8,122 nt of DNA from Chthoniobacterales bacterium (lineage in GTDB: Bacteria; Verrucomicrobiota; Verrucomicrobiia; Chthoniobacterales; UBA10450), in assembly GCA_013694945.1 (NCBI GenBank), contig JACDBM010000166.1:1-8122 (forward strand). The letters are read 5' to 3'. This document shows, piece by piece, positions 6,682 to 8,122 of the stretch. Position 1 is the stretch's first letter. The number at the start of each line of letters is the position of its first letter. Made by a program: the position numbers and the translations under genes. The notes beneath the pieces were generated by a model. It was given only the letters and a program-made list of their open reading frames with translations. It did no database searches and was not told where the DNA came from.

Positions 6682-6689
6682 CTCCTCTC
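6682..6689 (-). promoter_or_regulatory. Ribosome binding site of the POT transporter gene
   Basis: Minus-strand GAGAGGAG lies here; its AGGAG core (6682-6686) ends 6 nt before the ATG. It is the best Shine-Dalgarno match in the window. It sits in the 16-bp gap after the stop codon of the upstream small gene, which supports an operon with independent initiation for the transporter. Confidence 0.7.
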
Positions 6690-6691
6690 AG

Positions 6692-6982
6692 CTAGTGCGG
6701 GGACGTTCCGGGAAAGAAATTAACGGGCGTCGGACTCGGCGTCGCCGGCGGCGGAGTGACGGACATTGCGGTGGTCGCGCGGCTCTGCGTATCGCCATGC
6801 TCGGTGCCGTGGCCCGGCTCCTCCTTCCGGGCCTGCGCGTGCTCGTGATCCGTGGCCTCGGAGTTAGCATGTCCCTGATGCGAACGGAGTTCGCCAGGCC
6901 GGTGGCGTTCGCAGGAGCAGAAACAAATCAGCCCAGCCGTGGAAGATATGACAACGGCCTGGCGAAAAGGAAAGCGGCGCAT
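6692..6982 (-). CDS. Small histidine-rich putative lipoprotein, unknown function
   Basis: The product is 96 residues and I do not recognise the family. Residues 1 to about 24 (MRRFPFRQ, then a hydrophobic stretch ending LICFCSC) look like a signal peptide. Cys20, Cys22 or Cys24 could be the lipidated residue, but the lipobox is not canonical. Residues 25-65 are polar and charged with seven histidines (27, 35, 38, 46, 48, 58, 62), suggesting metal or proton binding. Residues 76-86 are a Thr/Pro low-complexity stretch. The protein would sit outside the inner membrane. The frame is open up to 7168, but that part would overlap ftsK and encodes a Gly/Cys run. The ATG at 6980-6982 begins the signal peptide; GTGs at 6991 and 7000 are alternatives. 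No Shine-Dalgarno sequence is evident. It is the first gene of the transporter operon. Moderately sure it is real. Confidence 0.55.
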   Translation of the reverse strand: MRRFPFRQAVVISSTAGLICFCSCERHRPGELRSHQGHANSEATDHEHAQARKEEPGHGTEHGDTQSRATTAMSVTPPPATPSPTPVNFFPGTSPH

Positions 6983-6983
6983 T

Positions 6984-7042
6984 GGCGGCACAGTAATCAC
7001 CCGCTTTGATTCGGAGCAAGAGCAAACAACGACTGTGCCGCC
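6984..7042. promoter_or_regulatory. Perfect 11-bp inverted repeat in the divergent promoter region
   Basis: GGCGGCACAGT (6984-6994) is exactly complementary to ACTGTGCCGCC (7032-7042), with 37 bp between. It lies in the gap between the lipoprotein-transporter operon (-) and ftsK (+). Its left arm begins 1 nt upstream of the lipoprotein ATG. It could be a two-site operator, or in the minus-strand mRNA a stem that hides the translation start. Confidence 0.4.
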
Positions 7043-7065
7043 CCCTCCGCCCTGCACGGAATGAA

Positions 7066-7093
7066 TTGAAAGGAGCGTTCCGCGCTTTACAAT
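7066..7093 (+). promoter_or_regulatory. Sigma-70-like promoter overlapping the ftsK start
   Basis: TTGAAA (7066-7071) and TACAAT (7088-7093) are separated by 16 bp; each differs from the sigma-70 consensus at one position. The -10 box overlaps the ATG at 7092, so transcripts from it would begin near 7100, at the in-frame GTG 7101. If active, it would produce a leaderless, slightly shorter FtsK. An AGGAG at 7071-7075, 16 nt before the ATG, is the competing ribosome-site reading. Confidence 0.35.
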
Positions 7094-8122
7094 GGCGGCC
7101 GTGGGGCGCTCCGCGAAGAACAATGCCTGGAACGAGGTCTTCGCCCTTGTTTTGCTTGGGCTCGGCACTCTTCTCTTCCTGGCCCTGATCTCATACGCGC
7201 CGAAGGATTTGCCGTCCTGGGTTCCATTCAGCCATCTCTCGCCGCCGAACTCGCCGGCACAAAACTTTATCGGGCCGCTGGGAGCGATCGTGGCGGGATT
7301 TTGCTACTTTATGATCGGGGCCGCGTCCTACCTGCTCGCCGTCGTCCTCCTCGGCTTCGGCGCTGCCAAGTTGTTCCACGCGCAACTCAACGTGAGACAG
7401 CGCGCGGTTTGGATTGCGCTTTTCATCGTCTCCGGCGCTTGCTTGCTGCACCTGCAATCGCATTACCTGCGCGACTGGCATTCGGCTTTTAACATCCAGG
7501 GCCCGGGCGGCTGGGTCGGCTACTCTTTGGGCCGGAATGTGCTCCAGCGCATGATGGGCCGCGTTGGCTCGATCATCCTCCTCGGCGGCCTTTATGTGAC
7601 GAGCATCATCCTGATGACGGGATTGCGGCCGGTCCACATCGTGCGGCAAATGGTCGAGAGCCTCCGCCGCAATCTCGCGCTTTTCCGCGAGTGGCGCTTC
7701 CACCGCAGCATGCGTCGCACGGACCTGAAGGGGCAACTTGAGATCAGCCAGCGCGAGCTGGCGAAGCAACAGCGCTCGATTGAGCGGCAGCTTAAAAGAA
7801 AAGGCGCGCCGATGCCGGAAACGCCCGCGTCCGCAGGAATCGGAACCGAAGAGCTGGCGAATCGCCCGAAGCCCAAAGTGGTGGATACAACGGCGTTCCC
7901 AATGGAGCTGCCCAGCGCGCGCAAAAAGCCTTCCCTTGCAGACCTGCGGAGCAAAGAAAAAGGCGCGACGACGCTCGACAGCCTAACGAATCAGAAATGG
8001 GATGCGGAGAATTACACATTGCCCGGGCTCGATCTGCTCGATCAACATGATGTCGAAGGGCGGGTGGCGGCCGACCCCGCAGAGCTGGAGCAGATTCAGA
8101 GAACCCTGATCGATACGCTGGG
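7092..8122 (+). CDS. ftsK: DNA translocase FtsK/SpoIIIE family, N-terminal part (3' end outside window)
   Basis: There are 343 complete codons before the right edge. Residues 1-180 form the FtsK four-helix membrane domain: a helix at about 16-35, then NFIGPLGAIVAGF...GAASYLLAVVLLGF (58-90) matching the typical N-x-G-x-x-GA pattern, then helices at about 105-121 and 157-176. A cytoplasmic linker with a basic, coiled-coil-like segment (about 211-237) and Pro/Lys-rich sequence follows. YTLPGLDLLDQHD (308-320) and the ELEQIQRTLIDTL stretch mark the start of the alpha part of the motor. The ATPase Walker motifs and gamma domain lie beyond the window. The linker is short, so a total near 800 residues, SpoIIIE-sized, is expected. 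The protein pumps chromosomal DNA through the division septum toward dif. An in-frame TGA at 7062-7064 limits the start to ATG 7092 or GTG 7101. Confidence 0.93.
   Translation, partial: MAAVGRSAKNNAWNEVFALVLLGLGTLLFLALISYAPKDLPSWVPFSHLSPPNSPAQNFIGPLGAIVAGFCYFMIGAASYLLAVVLLGFGAAKLFHAQLNVRQRAVWIALFIVSGACLLHLQSHYLRDWHSAFNIQGPGGWVGYSLGRNVLQRMMGRVGSIILLGGLYVTSIILMTGLRPVHIVRQMVESLRRNLALFREWRFHRSMRRTDLKGQLEISQRELAKQQRSIERQLKRKGAPMPETPASAGIGTEELANRPKPKVVDTTAFPMELPSARKKPSLADLRSKEKGATTLDSLTNQKWDAENYTLPGLDLLDQHDVEGRVAADPAELEQIQRTLIDTL
7981..7989 (+). repeat. GCCTAACGA word, copy 4 (inside ftsK)
   Basis: Exact copy in the ftsK linker, read in frame as Ser-Leu-Thr-Asn with the infrequent CTA leucine codon. 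It is flanked by A on the 3' side, so all four copies are followed by a purine. Confidence 0.5.

Noticed and set aside
6983..7168. Upstream extension of the His-rich lipoprotein gene to 7168
   Set aside because: It would run into ftsK on the opposite strand and through a Gly/Cys low-complexity stretch before the signal peptide; the ATG at 6982 is more sensible.
7191..7769. 192-residue minus-strand frame opposite ftsK
   Set aside because: The plus strand encodes the FtsK membrane domain with clear hydrophobic helices; the minus frame is its shadow.
1..8122. tRNA, rRNA, CRISPR array, transposase or phage gene
   Set aside because: I looked for cloverleaf-like arms, regularly spaced direct repeats and recombinase motifs and saw none; the repeats present are intergenic palindromes without an enzyme gene.

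Overview
This 8.1 kb window is a gene-dense, GC-rich (roughly 58-60 %) stretch of a bacterial chromosome. There are no phage, transposase, CRISPR, rRNA or tRNA genes. The gene set (LysE-type exporter, class I glutamine amidotransferase, HAD phosphatase, DUF885 peptidase, aldo/keto reductase, POT peptide transporter, FtsK) does not fix the taxon. The style of the intergenic repeats and the general look of the proteins suggest a soil bacterium, with Verrucomicrobiota (Chthoniobacterales-like) as my best guess. That assignment is an inference.

Layout, left to right. The end of a LysE-family exporter runs in from the left edge (+). It converges on a two-gene minus-strand unit, a peptidase C26-type glutamine amidotransferase followed 20 bp later by a HAD-superfamily phosphatase that probably starts at TTG. 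About 246 bp of hairpin-rich non-coding DNA then separates the amidotransferase start from the end of a secreted DUF885 metallopeptidase-like gene (-). A 222 bp divergent intergenic region, largely filled by two inverted copies of a REP-like repeat, leads to a Tat-signal aldo/keto reductase (+). The reductase converges on a POT/PTR proton-coupled peptide transporter (-), and the gap between them holds a 125 bp palindromic repeat. The transporter is the second gene of a minus-strand operon whose first gene encodes a small histidine-rich putative lipoprotein that I do not recognise. A 109 bp divergent promoter region carrying a perfect 11-bp inverted repeat separates that operon from ftsK (+), which runs off the right edge after the four-helix membrane domain, the linker and the start of the motor region.

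Functionally these are mostly unrelated housekeeping or accessory genes. The only loose theme is peptide handling: an exported DUF885 peptidase and a peptide/H+ symporter lie in the same neighbourhood but in different operons. I see no defence island, secretion cluster or biosynthetic system.

The most interesting signals are not genes. (i) The 9-mer GCCTAACGA occurs four times, always on the + strand, inside four unrelated genes read in both directions. Two of the copies share 13 identical bases. It could be an uptake-, Chi- or KOPS-like genome word. (ii) Three intergenic regions hold structured, probably dispersed repeats. (iii) A dyad abuts the start of the His-rich lipoprotein gene.
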